Below are positions 33,671 through 45,213 of a DNA stretch of 64,000 bases, one piece after another (position 1 is the first letter of the stretch; the number at the start of each line of letters is the position of its first letter). Origin of the DNA: Tipula vernalis (Eukaryota; Arthropoda; Insecta; Diptera; Tipulidae). The notes under the pieces are model-generated. The model was not told the origin of the DNA, did not search any database, and worked only from the letters and a program-made list of their open reading frames with translations. The stretch spans positions 134,996,326 through 135,060,325 of the forward strand of contig OY282558.1 in assembly GCA_958295665.1 (NCBI GenBank). Reading direction: 5' to 3'. The position numbers were made by a program, and so were the translations under genes.

Positions 33671-35439
33671 TTAAATTAAAATTAAATAATAGTTTTTAAT
33701 TTAAATAATAAAAATACAATTTAATATTATTATAAATAAATAAATAAATAATTAGATAGTTAAAAATTCTTTCTAAATTAATTAATACAAAACCAAATTT
33801 TTCTACTATACAACGAGTAAATTTAAAATATTCTTTGGATAAAAATTAACGCCTGAATTACAAAAAAAAAAAAAATCCGTCCTTCGAATTTCATACACAC
33901 ATACAACCAAACCAGAATAAAATTTAAACAGGATTGAAAATTTATTTATCATTTGTTTTAACAAGTTAAAATAACATTCTGCCAAATTTTTGAATAAAAA
34001 TATTTAACCACAATACAACAAAATGGCGTTAATTTTTATTCAAATTATGCGACGCCATTTTATTTATTGATCACACAAAATGGCGACTCGGCATATATTT
34101 ATATTATAAATTACCTCCAATAAATTCTAATTTTAGTTTAATCGAAATCGAACCATTTATATTTAAATAAAATAATTTTTAAGTAATTTAATTATAAATA
34201 CATATTTATAAATAAATCAAATTAACTTAATTCCTTGTATAATAATAAAATAATTACAAAAAAAAAAAAAACATTTTCACAATCGATCGCAACCGCATGT
34301 AAGAACATTTTTAACCAGTTAATTCCAGAAGTTAATAAGAAATAATCGAACATACGAGTATTTCAAAACTTTTCGAGACTATTAAATGATGTTCAAAAGC
34401 CAATAATTCATCATTTCACCAGCTTGATGATGGTACCAAGAAGCACGTCATGCACGTGACTCAACCGATGCTGTCCAGTTTCGGAGCAAAAAGCGGTGTT
34501 CGATATTGTATACGACAAACCGTCTACAGTGATACTAAAGGTTTCACCTATGCCGATATTTTTCCAATTGATCACATCACAACCATCGCCAGAATCGAAT
34601 ATATCGTCATAGCATGACAGCTTCACAGTTCAGTCAATTTGATCGACAGTTGATTAAACCAACTGCAGCTCGAATAAAGACGAAGCATTTCAACATTCAC
34701 CATTCTTCTTTGAATATTGTATAACGAGTTGAGCCTTTCGCCCGCGTAATCAGTTTTTCCGATCCTGCATATCGGATTGCCTCGAGATTAATATTCCTTG
34801 CTAATGGCGCCACATCCCATGAAGGGATTTACCCGAGTATATTTTGGTCCATTTCAACGTCTTCCATCCATCGGATATGCTTTATTTTACATACTTGGGT
34901 CCTTGAGCCACGATAGGGCCCTCGTTTTGTAATCACCAACATAGAACTGTTGTATCCAAATCTCTCGATTAAAGGATGGAAGGTCGGCGATAATTATTGG
35001 TTCCGCCTCTATGCTGCACCACGTTCTGGGCAGAACCTCTTTTAAAATTCTCTCGGGACCGGACCAGTTTATCTTCCCTGCGATGGGTGTTTACCTCCTT
35101 TTCGGATCAGCTTAATAACTTGGTGTTGCGAAATAAGCGGGAACACTTTCCCCTTTGTTATTGGTTGTGATGTAAGTGTTCATCATTCAATGTGAGGTTC
35201 AAACATTAACCATGGAGGGGTTTTTCTTTTCTATTTTTATATGCCAACTTTTGTTAACTCTGTTTGGCAGAAAGTGATTGACATCAGTTTGTGCTCAAAG
35301 TCTAGAATTGATTTAGTTTTTAACTGAAAAGTGACAAATGATAGAGGGAATTTTGGTTTGCACAATTCCTATATGTATTCCTATCACTAACCAGAAATCT
35401 CGGAACAAACCTTTCTGGAGTACTGAACTTTAAATGATT
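33671..35439. other. 3' flank of the receptor gene, no recognised gene
   Basis: Begins with an AT-rich 3' untranslated region; a candidate polyadenylation signal AATAAA lies at 33707-33712 and another in the TAAATAAATAAATAAATAA run at about 33735. A 71-codon minus-strand frame at 34411-34626 (ending HVHDVLLGTIIKLVK) is unrecognised. 34640-35200 is less AT-rich and may be decayed transposon coding sequence, but no motif is certain. Confidence 0.4.
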
Positions 35440-36215
35440 GGGTTAGTTTTCTAGTGGCTGAAAAGGATTATAAAAAAGTACACTTCCGCGAGGAAATTAA
35501 TAGACTGTTGGCTCTAGATAGACTTAACAGAGCTTTGGATAACCTAAAAAGTTTAGGTCTTGCAATAGAGAGGTTGGAGAGTTGCTTCTTTCTGATGAGT
35601 TTTCTGGCTGTGATACTAGCAGTTCTAATTTTATTGCTTCCGAGCACAATAACTTGTCTGTCGGAACATCTAATTGGAGCTTAGCTTACAAACTGATCAA
35701 GCACGACGTTCTGCGTTGGTGTTTTTTCTTCGGTGCATTGCGTTTGGCGTGGTTCCCCAATCATGGAGAAGAACTACATTTGTTTTCATCCCAAACGCAG
35801 GTAAGTGTGACTATACGAACCGTAAGTCATTCTTTAGAAAAAATCATCATCATCATTATTTGCTAATCTCTTCGCTCAGTAACACGCAACTTGCCTACAG
35901 AGTTGGTAAGTCCTGAATACGACCTTGTCACAAGGATTGAAAGATGCCTCAATAATAAAGTTTCTAGTGGATACTATTGATAATACCTCGTTTGCTACAA
36001 TTACTGAAGCTTGCACCAATTTCAGTATTGATCGCACAATTGTTTTATGGATCAAATCTATGCTTAACCCTCGCTTTGTTGAGGTGGAGCTGGATGATTC
36101 ATCCGTTTCTGTCAAGGAGCTTCTTGTTAAAATACACCATTCTGCCTTTATTGTCCTAAGCTATGCTTATGATCTTGTTGTTTCAGTTTCAGGTTAATAT
36201 CGATGTCTTATCCGA
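35440..36215 (+). mobile_element. Non-LTR retrotransposon relic, reverse transcriptase part
   Basis: Plus-strand LINE remnant. VPQSWRRTTFVFIPNAGKCD (35708-35800) matches the W-F-IPK-GK segment opening many LINE reverse transcriptases. After a frame break, TQLAYRVGKS and DTIDNTSFATITEACTNFSI follow, then LWIKSMLNPRFVEVEL, and the active-site box appears as YAYDLVV near 36165, where YADD is expected. The stretch between (PQGxxLSP motif) has been deleted. Short, frame-broken and 5' truncated. Confidence 0.75.
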
Positions 36216-36229
36216 CTTAATGCAGTAGG

Positions 36230-37330
36230 CCCTAGTTATAGTGAAGGTTTTTCTCCAGATAAAATTTTTTGGCAACAAGTGGCAGGCCATCTTCCCGGCA
36301 GTGGCTCGTGCACGTCCGGCAGGATGTTGGGATCCTGAACGACTTCATTGACCTCTTCGGCTTCTTCGACTGGTTCATCCAGACCAGCAAGCTATTCCTG
36401 TGGCATGATCATCGGTTTGACGACTTCTTGCAATGGTGTTAGCTCGAACATGTCCATTAACAAGTTCTTATCAACTAAATTGGCATAATGGCACTTCAGC
36501 TGATTTGCGTCTGCTCAAACGAAGCGATCTTTTTGCCGTTCGACTATTACAACGTAGTTAACAGCTTCTTCACGACTCTCGAGTTTCCCCGGTAACGATA
36601 CAAACCTAATGTTGTGATGATGGACAGATTTGAAATAAATGGCGTTTCGAACATTGAGTTAGGCATACCGCCTCGTTCTACGGGTGGCTTGATCAGATGT
36701 AACTTCGTCCTCATCTTATATCATGTCATCAGTTTATAAGGCGACTTCATTCCTAGTGCAAACGAAGGCGTGTATCGGTACCATCAACGTTCCCTTCCCC
36801 CCTTTAACTTCCTGCGGTCTGTCTTTAATAGGTCGACGAAATGCTCGGCCCGGCCGTTGTAATAAGTTCACTGCCTTTTTTATTACACATCTTCTTGAAA
36901 CAGTCGGAAATGAACTTTTGAGCCATTGTCACTAACGATGCTGTCACATTGATGGGGCCGGCATAATCGATGTGAATGCGGGTTCATGGGTCCTTGGACG
37001 TCGGCGACGCTTGTAGCGTGCATTTTCTGCGTGCAGTAAACCTTGCTTCGCGCAACAGTTCTTCGCGAATAGCCCCGCGCAGATTAAATGACTACGCAAT
37101 CCGTTCACCATAAAAAACCCGCTCTTCTGTCAAAGAAAGCGAAGTACGGAGCGGAAAATATTCGACTGCTTCTTCACTCTTGATTCGGCGCCTTTTTTCT
37201 GGCCAACCATGTTTGATGAGATCTGGATTGTTGCGAACTTCGTCCTGCTCGCTCGTCCCAGCTACAATGATATCGACAAAAGTTGCTGCAAATGTGTGAA
37301 TTGCCCCTAGCATCGTATCCAACACTCCTA
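36230..37330 (-). mobile_element. Ty3/gypsy integrase relic (K02A2.6-type)
   Basis: Minus-strand frames from 37325 read LIKHGWPEKRRRIKSEEAVE and YFPLRTSLSLTEERVFYGER, the linker between RNase H and integrase in K02A2.6-type elements. NLRGAIREELLREARFT follows, a decayed version of the zinc-domain region, then HIDYAGPINVTASL near 36950, the first catalytic aspartate of integrase. Further down are decayed C-terminal parts. It supplies the type of segment that the 29.8-32.7 kb element lacks, and both are on the minus strand. Confidence 0.7.
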
Positions 37331-37634
37331 AGAATTACAACCTTTGCAACCCGTCTTGTATTGCTTTGTCAAAGATATTGTATGCCCAGCGTGAATATTA
37401 TTGCAAATTGCTGATAAAGGCACATTGAAAAGCTTCAGCAGCTCCATTCAATCGCCGCGAAAACTATTCAAATTTGAATTTGCAACGTAGACGTCTCCGG
37501 TCACTTAACAGATATTGTTTTCCATGAAACTTCAAATTTGAATTCCCGTTATTAATAAGCCGTAATCGTCAAAAAATATCTCTAAAGCGAGGGTAGGTAC
37601 ATAGAATATTTTTAACTCGAAATTCGAATTCTTA

Positions 37635-37918
37635 GGACGTGTTCGAAGTTTGTAATAATTTTGTTTTTGTAATAATTTTGACAGAAGTGAAATAATTGTC
37701 TCTTTCAAATTTTGTAATAAGTTTTATTTGTAGAATTTTTTTTTGAAATAAATTAACGTAATACGGCTTAATTATTGTTATTGTGCACTTTTGTTTATGA
37801 ATATTATTACAGAAGTGTCAAAATTACAACCCGTAGTGGCTGTAATAATTTGGTTGCATACAAAATAGTGTCATAATTATTACAGCTGGAATAATTATCA
37901 CAAACTTCGAACACGTCC
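37635..37918. mobile_element. Harbinger-type MITE with TTA target duplication
   Basis: 284 bp. The left end GGACGTGTTCGAAGTTTGTA (37635) is matched by its complement ending at 37918 (CAAACTTCGAACACGTCC), about 27 bp with one or two mismatches. TTA flanks both ends (37632-37634, 37919-37921), the target duplication of PIF/Harbinger elements. No coding content. Its central part is shared with 22545-22675. Confidence 0.88.
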
Positions 37919-37999
37919 TTAGTCATCATTTAACTCAATTTGGCAAAAATAATTTTACGGCGGCGATATGTCGCAATTTAGTTTATTATTGTTCAAAGT

Positions 38000-38350
38000 A
38001 CTAAGTTGATTAAATTAATTTGTAATTCAGTTGTTTTTTTTTGGTTTAAATCTATGCAATCTATTCTGGGGCAGGCACTTCTAACTCTTTCGCAGTTTAC
38101 TTTTACCGTCCTACTTTACGCAGTAATAGCCATATCGAGAACGTGCCGCTATAGACCACCATATTGTAAAAACCACCTGTCGGTCGGCATATGGATTCTG
38201 CACTCTCAACTGGGGGTCATAGTTATGTTCATCGTCATTACCGATCGTAATCAGATGATGAAAAATCCCTTTGCCCCCTATCGGGATTCGAACCCGATAC
38301 CTCCTGATCCAAACGCCGCAGCTTTAACCACTGTGCCGTTTGGTCGGTAA
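38000..38350 (-). mobile_element. tRNA-derived SINE or tRNA-related relic
   Basis: Read from 38347 on the minus strand, the head resembles a tRNA: a D-arm-like GCACAGTGGTTAAAGC (A box), then a perfect T arm ATCGGG-TTCGAAT-CCCGAT with the B-box core GGTTCGAATCC (plus strand 38284-38294). The acceptor strands do not pair and no intact anticodon arm is seen, so this is not a working tRNA. The sequence continues about 270 bp on the minus strand without coding content, as in a tRNA-headed SINE. I could not fix the 3' end or target duplications. Confidence 0.6.
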
Positions 38351-39157
38351 ATTGATTTTTAACTAACTGTAGTTTGTACGAAATTACCTGGTAACAAAAG
38401 CAACTATTTTTCCGCATTCGTATTTTGTTGTTATTTTAGACTATATATGGTATGTTGCACATTTTTATTAACAAATAACTGCAAAAATGTGTCCTTTGGT
38501 GAGAAATCGCTTACGAACATCTCCATAAATATATTTCGCATATTTTTAACGTCACAATATTTTTTACAAAAAATAATAACTGCGGTTTACTCGGTGGTAG
38601 CAAAATTGCAACTAAACTACTTTTCGAAAAATTACTGACATTCATGCAAAGCAAATTTGAATTAGTACCTCCTGAAATTATGTCGAAAAGTTGTGATCGA
38701 ATTTGAAACTGTTATACAAACACATAAAGTAAATTTTTATAATTAATCTTGTAATAACTAATTAAAATTGATATTAATGTTTCCTCTTACATTATTATTA
38801 AATATACAAACAAAAAATAAAAAATGAAATGAAATGATGCAAAATATTTTATTAAAAATTTAACAAACTTTTTTTATTTGATTTAAAAATAATCGAAAAG
38901 TTTATTTTCGGTGCGTCTACTAAAATTCGACCAGTTCCACTATTCGATTTCGACTGTGATCCGCCATTCGAACTATCTGATTCAGCGTTCAGCGTGTGCA
39001 CACCAATTTGACAGTTTTTTTTACTATAGCGAAACGTCAAATCGTAGAGTATTGCTGGTGGTGAGAAAAACAATCAAAAACGATTTGCAATTCATCATCG
39101 CAAAAAAATTCAGTTCGTCACATAATTTTATCGAATATTAAATTAATTTTTAAAACA
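38351..39157. other. Intergenic region upstream of Rpain
   Basis: AT-rich and without recognised features. It must include the Rpain promoter and 5' untranslated region near 39000-39157. No TATA box is obvious. Confidence 0.4.
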
Positions 39158-39954
39158 ATGGACATAGATTTCTCCAAAATAAAACCTGTACCGTACAAAA
39201 CTAAGGCAGATCAAAAGCTAAAATCAAAAGAGGCAGCCCACCGTTTGAAATTTGGTTCACCCAAGTTGCGCGATCTATTGCGTGAAAAATGTCGTATCCG
39301 TATGAAAGAGTCACGGAATAAGGCATTCAATGATTGTCGACCGATTTTAAGTGATCGTGTAAGATTAGTAAACTGTAAATTGGCCTCGGGGACCATATAA
39401 ATACTAATGTGTTTTGTGTGTGTTTGTTTTTTTTTTTTTGCAGACTCTTTTCAATCGGATCGTTCGCGAAGAAATCGAGAATACTGTCGAATTTGATATA
39501 ACCCTGCAGGAACAAATGTACAAAGAGCTGATTCAAGATTCTGAAAAATGGTTTGTCGAAGAATTCGAGAAGGAGGAAAAATATTTGATTGAACAGGGCG
39601 AGCCTCATATACTGGTATGTCCAGTGTGCCAATCATCGAATTTAGAATGTGATAAAATGATTATTTCGTGTAAATGCGGTGTCTAGTAAGTGTTACAAAT
39701 CTTCGTTCAGGCGGGATGGAGAGTTTAATTTAATAAATTTACATATTTCTTTGTTTCCTCGCGATTTCAGTCTAGACGGAAAACAAGGCCTTGAATACCT
39801 GTCGAAAGCGCTCAACGAGACAATACGAAAACATGAGCTAAACGTTTGTGACAAAAACGTTATATTCATCCCGGAACCGAAATTAGACCAGGAAATTCAG
39901 TCACTACTTGGATTCTGCGAGGATTGCGATTTTATGGCCCAAATTTTAAATTAA
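39158..39954 (+). CDS. Rpain: RPA-interacting protein
   Basis: Three exons: 39158-39358, 39444-39685 and 39771-39954, with donors CGT|GTAAGA and CTA|GTAAGT and acceptors TTTGCAG and TTTCAG. Spliced length is 208 residues, close to the family. The N-terminus has SPKLRDLLREKCRIRMKESR, matching the vertebrate RPAIN N-terminal motif; the middle is a Glu-rich helix (IQDSEKWFVEEFEKEEKYLI); the C-terminus is a zinc finger (CPVCQSSNLECDKMIISCKC ... FCEDCDFMAQIL). The family carries replication protein A into the nucleus by linking it to importin. The stop is three codons after FMAQ, as in the human protein. The next gene, Mondo, starts 680 bp downstream on the same strand. Confident. Confidence 0.94.
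39359..39443 (+). other. Rpain: Rpain intron 1
   Basis: 85 bp, phase 0, GTAAGATTAG to a T-rich tract and GCAG. Retention would add a stop soon after ASGTI. Confidence 0.9.
39686..39770 (+). other. Rpain: Rpain intron 2
   Basis: 85 bp, splitting a Tyr codon (TA|T) just after the CKCGV zinc ligands; GTAAGTGTTA to GATTTCAG. Both introns of this gene have the same length. Confidence 0.9.
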
Positions 39955-40101
39955 ACTGAACAGAAAAGAAAAAGAAAAAAAAAAAATCATACATTTTTAA
40001 GTTATAATCTGAACACATAGATGTCACACTATACCCTCAAAATCAATTTCATTCATTTTTATTTTATTTTTGTGATTCGTCGCCATTTTGAAAATGAGTA
40101 C

Positions 40102-40107
40102 AATAAA
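40102..40107 (+). terminator. Candidate polyadenylation signal of Rpain
   Basis: AATAAA about 150 bp after the Rpain stop codon. A further AATAAA lies near 40233. Both precede the Mondo start codon by more than 400 bp. Confidence 0.4.
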
Positions 40108-40636
40108 CGTCACTTTTTAGAACAGCTGTGAGCAATTCCTTACGACTTTTTTTTTTTGTATTTTGTGTGTGTTGTGATTGGAAATATTTTTGTTAAATAA
40201 TTTGTTCGCTTCAAAAATCAATTATCAATCCAAATAAAAATGACTAATTTAATATTATCTTGTTTTCAATATGTAACTTTTTTATTAATTGGTCTCTGCA
40301 ATCGTTAGTTTTGGTTTTGTGTCTACCTAGTCTGTGGCCCAAAATCTTGTGTTAAGGAGCGCGCGAGTGCCTCGTCGACTTGTTATCACCAAAAAAAAAA
40401 AAAAAAAAGTGAATGCATATATTTTATATGTGTTTGTTTTGTGTGTGTGAAGCTAACAAAAAATTAATAAATTTAATTAATTAAATTTCATATTATTATG
40501 ATATATTAGTGCTTTATTATTTTTGTATATTATTAGGTGTGTTTAGTGTATAAAAATCATAAAGATAAAATATTATTGGTGTTGTGTTGTGAGTGTGTGT
40601 GTGGCTGTGTGAAGTGCCTGACTCTTTGCCACTGCA

Positions 40637-41007
40637 ATGACCCAAAGCATGTCAAAACAACATCCATTGATGATGTGCACAGACTGCAATGATCACCACA
40701 GTGACATTAATGGGTTGGATATTAATGGGGTTGATAGTAAACGTGGTGGACGTGAAACGATTCATTCGGGACAATTTATGGTATCGAGTTTTGAGACTGA
40801 AACAAAAGAGGATGAAGACGAGAAGATACCAATTCCGGATGATCCATACGAACCGATCAACAAAGAAATTGAAACGTTACAGAATTCCATTATTTCCAGC
40901 ACCGGTATTCAGAAGTATACACCAAAGCATACGAATATCAATAATACTCAGCTGATGATTGAAACATCGTTGTCAAAGTTGTTCAATTGTATGCAGTTAA
41001 CATACAA
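40637..41007 (+). CDS. Mondo: Mondo, first coding exon only
   Basis: An open frame of 123 codons from ATG 40637 ends at a donor ACATACAA|GTAAGTG (phase 2). It holds two signatures of the Mondo/ChREBP family of glucose-sensing bHLH-Zip factors: IHSGQFMVSSFE (Mondo conserved region 1) and IETSLSKLFNCMQLTYK (conserved region 2, the CRM1-type nuclear export segment, matching SLTKLFECMTLAY of vertebrates). Mondo dimerises with Mlx and drives glycolytic and lipogenic genes. The next expected segment (KxxSPKWxxFKGxxL) is nowhere in the window, so the intron runs at least 23 kb. The upstream 40140-40636 is the probable 5' untranslated region. The start is the first in-frame ATG after stops. Confidence 0.9.
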
Positions 41008-41579
41008 GTAAGTGAAAAATTATGTAACACTGTTTGGGGAAAATTATTTGGCAAAATCTCATTTTTTGAGGTGACCTTGAAAATATGATAATTACTCCAA
41101 TCTCGATCGTTGGTTAGGTATTGATTTGGGCGATTCCTTGTAACATGTATATATGTATAAAGAAAATACTTAAGTATCGTGACCTACTTAGCTTTATTGA
41201 GCAAAATCTATTTCTTTGTGATGACTGGTGCGCTTGATCAATCATTAAAATTTCTTTACTTGTAGGCGTAGAGTTGAAAGCTGACAAAATCGATTATACT
41301 GAGCGCAAAGGTTTTAGGTTGCTTTCCAGTTTCAGTTAAAATTACCAAATATTGTTGAAGTTCTAGGCGTAAGGCTTAGCTTCTTATAATTAATAAAAGA
41401 ATTGTTGATACGGTTTCTTGGAGAGTCTGAGAAGACAAAGATGCATATTTTGATCTGTTGGCGGGCAACCAAACCATCCTGGCTCTCAAATCCGGTTAGA
41501 TTTAATGTTGGGATGACCTTAAACGAAAAAGTGATTAGTCCGTTGGAGATGAAACGTCTTTCACAAACGGTTCAGATAT
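41008..41579 (+). other. Start of Mondo intron 1
   Basis: Intron sequence between the Mondo donor and the BEL element. A 79-codon plus-strand frame at 41402-41641 runs into the LTR and is not recognised. No other features. Confidence 0.5.
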
Positions 41580-41854
41580 TGTTGCAACATCGTTTTAGGA
41601 AGAGTAATAAAACTACTCGTGCCTTAGAATGGAAAATATAAAAAATACTATTTATTCGAAAAATAATTAGGATAATCGTTAATTTGTTATTGCTCGGACG
41701 ATGGATGCCAAGCGACTTCGTTCATTTATAAAATTGAAGCGCACACGTAAGATCAACGCATGCTCAGTCGCAAAAACTTGAAAAACCAAAAATCATAAGA
41801 AACTACAGATAAAATTCGCCGTGGCGCTCACAATATGATCTACATTTTTCAACA
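41580..41854 (-). repeat. 3' LTR of the BEL/Pao element
   Basis: 275 bp, nearly identical to 47250-47523. On the plus strand it begins TGTTGCAACATCG and ends TTTTTCAACA. Preceded by GATAT. Confidence 0.95.
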
Positions 41855-41938
41855 TTCTCCCACCTTTTTAAATTGCTTTAATTGACGATTTCGGTAATTT
41901 AACAAACGTCCTTGTAGATAATGATTTATTTTAACATG

Positions 41939-43490
41939 TCATTCGATGTAGCGTTTCGGCATCTTGACTGCTCGCCCTCGTCGTGTCTGCAGTACCTGCT
42001 GCACTTCGGATGCGTTTTGTGGGGGCTCCATAGTGTCACCCGAACTTGATCCGCCCCTGTCTTGTCGATCTTCGTCGATTGGTTTTTCAGAACATTCCTC
42101 TGGTGTTGACTTTTCCGTCGACTTTTCCACGGATTTAGGGAGATATTCATCCGATTCCGCTACCAGTGAAATCAATCGCTGAACTGGTCTAACCAATACA
42201 TTTGAGGAGGTTTTGAGTTTTACTGTCCTAATTTCTCCGTAATTGTCGGGAATTAGTTGTTGCATTCTGGCTAAAGGCCACTTGCAAGCCTTTTGGTTAT
42301 CAGTTGAAATGAAGAATAAGTCACCGACATTCAAAGTTTTACAGAGATCTTTATGGACTTTTGTTCTTCTGGAAAGTTGACCGAGGTACTCTGTGCGAAA
42401 ACGATCTTTGATTTCCTCGCGTAGTCGCTGCCGATAACTTAACTTGCGGGATAGCGATGTTTTTTCAATTTCTTCTATATCTGGTATGCTGTCTACGTGA
42501 ATTTCTTTCAAAAACATGTCTGGGCTTATGACACAAATGTTGTTTTTATCTTCCAGTGAATAGGTGATGGGACGAGCATTAATGACCGATTCGCATTCGC
42601 AGAGTGTGGTGTTCAGTTCCTCGTAACTGAGACTTGTAATGCCAAGGGTTCTTTTCAGAAGATCTTTTACAAGGCGTACCATTCTCCCCCACCACCCACC
42701 CCACCATGGGGCGGATGGAGGATTAAAAACCCACTCAATTTTTTCGGTCGCACAATAACTCGAAATTTTCTCCCAATCGACGTGTTGTAGTAAACGGTTA
42801 GCTTTGATAAAATTGGTACCGTTATCGCTGTAAATGTAGCTCGGTCTTCCTCTACGATGTATAAATCTGCGCAAAGCTTCGAGAAATCCGTCAGCTGACA
42901 ATATCGTAACTAGCTCAAGATGAATGGCACGGTATACTGCGCAGGTAAATAAACAGATGTAGCACTTTTGACCTCTCCGTAGTCTACTCCCGTGATTTCA
43001 AAAACTTTTGCATCTCTGACTCTCCTTGCGGGCAAACTCGTAGGCGGTGCTTTTAATGTTTTTCCTGCAAAACGGCGACAGGTAACACACTTTTGTATGA
43101 CATTTTTTACAGCACGCCGACTTGAAGTAATCCAAAAATTTTCTCTCAAAATTTTTAACATTGTAATGATGCCCGTGTGATTATTTTTCAGGTGTATATG
43201 CGTAATAAGCAGTTTGACCAATTCATGATTATGGCTTAAAACTATCGGAAATGTGAGCCAAAACTGTCATCGCGATTTGAAACCAGTGATTTCGTTCTGA
43301 TTAATCCGGTGCTTTCTTCTTTATAGACTTCGAGGGTCTTTAATCTTGAATCGTTTATTCCTTCAAAGGCCTCGTCTTGGCTGATTTTCAAAATTCGCGA
43401 TTCTGCATCAATAAATTCTCTCGCGCTGATTTCACCCTTTTGGCGGCATTCTGGATTTACTTTGCAATTTCGCGCAAATCGAAAATCCAA
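41939..43490 (-). pseudogene. BEL/Pao integrase
   Basis: Frames 43242-43490, 42910-43221 and 41939-42901. The zinc domain is seen as HIHLKNNHTGIITMLKILRE and CVTCRRFAGKTLK. Core motifs: VFEITGVDYGEV (first aspartate) and YIYSDNGTNFIKANRLL (second aspartate). At the third site the sequence reads APWWGGWWGRMVRLVKDLLK where the family has WERM, so the catalytic glutamate is glycine. The 320-residue frame then ends with the C-terminal domain (WPLARMQQLIPDNYGEIRTV) and a Ser/Glu-rich tail. Two frame breaks lie upstream. It would insert element DNA but looks inactive. Confidence 0.9.
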
Positions 43491-43737
43491 GCAATCATTC
43501 GGACGGTTTTTAAATAACTTGACATTCTGAGCAATTACTACGGTGGATCAGATTCTCTGATAATCACATTAGCACAACTGAGTACCGTAGCCTCATGAAT
43601 GAAACTTTCGGGCGTAGTTTTCTCTGCGTTTTTCTTCAACTCTGCGTTAACTTCATCCTCGTTAATCTCAAAACGATCAGCTGGCTAGTGATCAGGAGAA
43701 TCTTTTAGCCAGTCTGGTCCCTCCCACCATCTGGAAT

Positions 43738-45202
43738 TTATGAGCTGTCTGGTTGTACTGCGATTCGTGACGGCAGATCGGCCGGATTTTTATTGCCTGG
43801 TACGTGACGCCAAGTTTTGATGTCAGTGGTCGCTCGTATTTCTGTTATTCTATTCCACACAAAAACTGCCCATTGACCATTACGACGAATCCAGGACAAA
43901 ACAGTTGACGAATCCGTCCAAAAAATTACCTCTACTTTCTTTAATTTTAACGAATCGATTGTGGTTTTCATCAAGCGTGCTCCAAGCATTGCTGCCAAGA
44001 GTTCCATGCGTGGAATCGAAATATCTTCTCGTGGCTTCACTCGTGATTTCGCTTGTACCAGCTGAACGGACGTACCATTTTCTCTTTCCACTCAAACATG
44101 TGGAACGTTACTTTGTCACGTGTGTCTCCGAAAATCCACCGTGTACACTTAGATCTCAAAGTTCAGGAATCTGATCGTACCAGGCTTGAAACTGTTTTTG
44201 GTAGTCATCTGGGATCTCATCGTCCCAATTTAATTCTTTGATTCCCCATAAATTTTGGAGCAATATTTTCGAAGATAGCAAAGTGGGCGTGGCCCAACCG
44301 AGTGGGTCGAAAACTTTATGCGCCGCGGATACAACAAAACGTTTCGTAATTTTTTCTGGTCGTTTTTCCGTTATTGTTGTATTAAGTTCCAATGTATCTT
44401 TGTCCTTGTTTCAAATCACTCCGAGTACGGCACTGTTGTCAGATTGGCCATTATCGTGCGTCATCTCCCACCCTCGGAGGTCAAAACAGGCTTCTTTCAT
44501 GATCCGTGTGGTTTCGTATTGGAAATACTGGGCCTCCATTTCCGATTTCACGCTCGTGACACAATTATCGACGTAGAATGAGTCGCGTATTTTCTCTATC
44601 AACTCTGATTCTTCAATGTTCGTGGATTTTTGAACCATTTTTTCCAAATGATAATCGATTGTTGCTCCTAGCAGAAATGGTCTACAGGTCAACCCGAAAA
44701 CAACGCGACGGTGTTGAAATGTAATAATTTTTCTTGGTTCTGCCTTGCTCCACCAAAAAAATTTCAAAAATTGTCTATCCGAAGGCGCAATGTTTATTTG
44801 TAAAAATGCTTTTGCAATGTCAGCAACTATTCCAATTTCATGATTCCTGAATCTCAACAAAATATTAGGGATCATTTCTATTAGGTTTGGACCAGGTTCA
44901 AGGCATTTGTTGAGTGAAACTCCGTTTTTTGTTTTCGCGGAAGCATCGCATACTGGTCGGACCGGTGTGGTGCTACTAATTTTTAGAACATGACGATGTG
45001 GCAAATAATAATCATGCTCTAATAACTGATCACTGAGCACTTCTTCGATAATGCCGTCTTTTTCCCAAAGTGTCAATAAATCGTCGCACTTCTCAAACAA
45101 GTGTTCATTTTTCAATTTATTGGTCAGATTAATCAATCTCTTTTCGACTATAAAACGATTATTTGCGAGTGGAGGGTGCTTCTCCTTCCAGGGAAGCGCC
45201 AC
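43738..45202 (-). pseudogene. BEL/Pao reverse transcriptase and RNase H
   Basis: The 263-residue frame (44411-45202) has PVRPVCDASAKTKNGVSLNK, the palm motif IGIVADIAKAFLQINIAP with the first aspartate, and a box reading SFYVDNCVTSV (YVDN; YVDD or YVDN both occur in Pao elements). The 44156-44392 frame carries RFVVSAAHKVFDPLGWATPT, a Pao hallmark. RNase H lies at 43738-44091 (SIPRMELLAAMLGARLM, FWTDSSTVLSWIRR, WRHVPGNKNPADLPSR). The blocks are in different frames, with breaks near 44095 and 44400. Confidence 0.92.
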
Positions 45203-45213
45203 TTCGTAGCGCC

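Noticed and set aside
34411..34626. Secreted or TE protein on the minus strand
   Set aside because: The 71-residue frame has no known motif or signal peptide and is not flanked by splice signals I can trust.
38270..38347. A functional tRNA gene on the minus strand
   Set aside because: The T arm is perfect but the acceptor strands do not pair and no proper anticodon arm is visible, so a tRNA-derived SINE head fits better.
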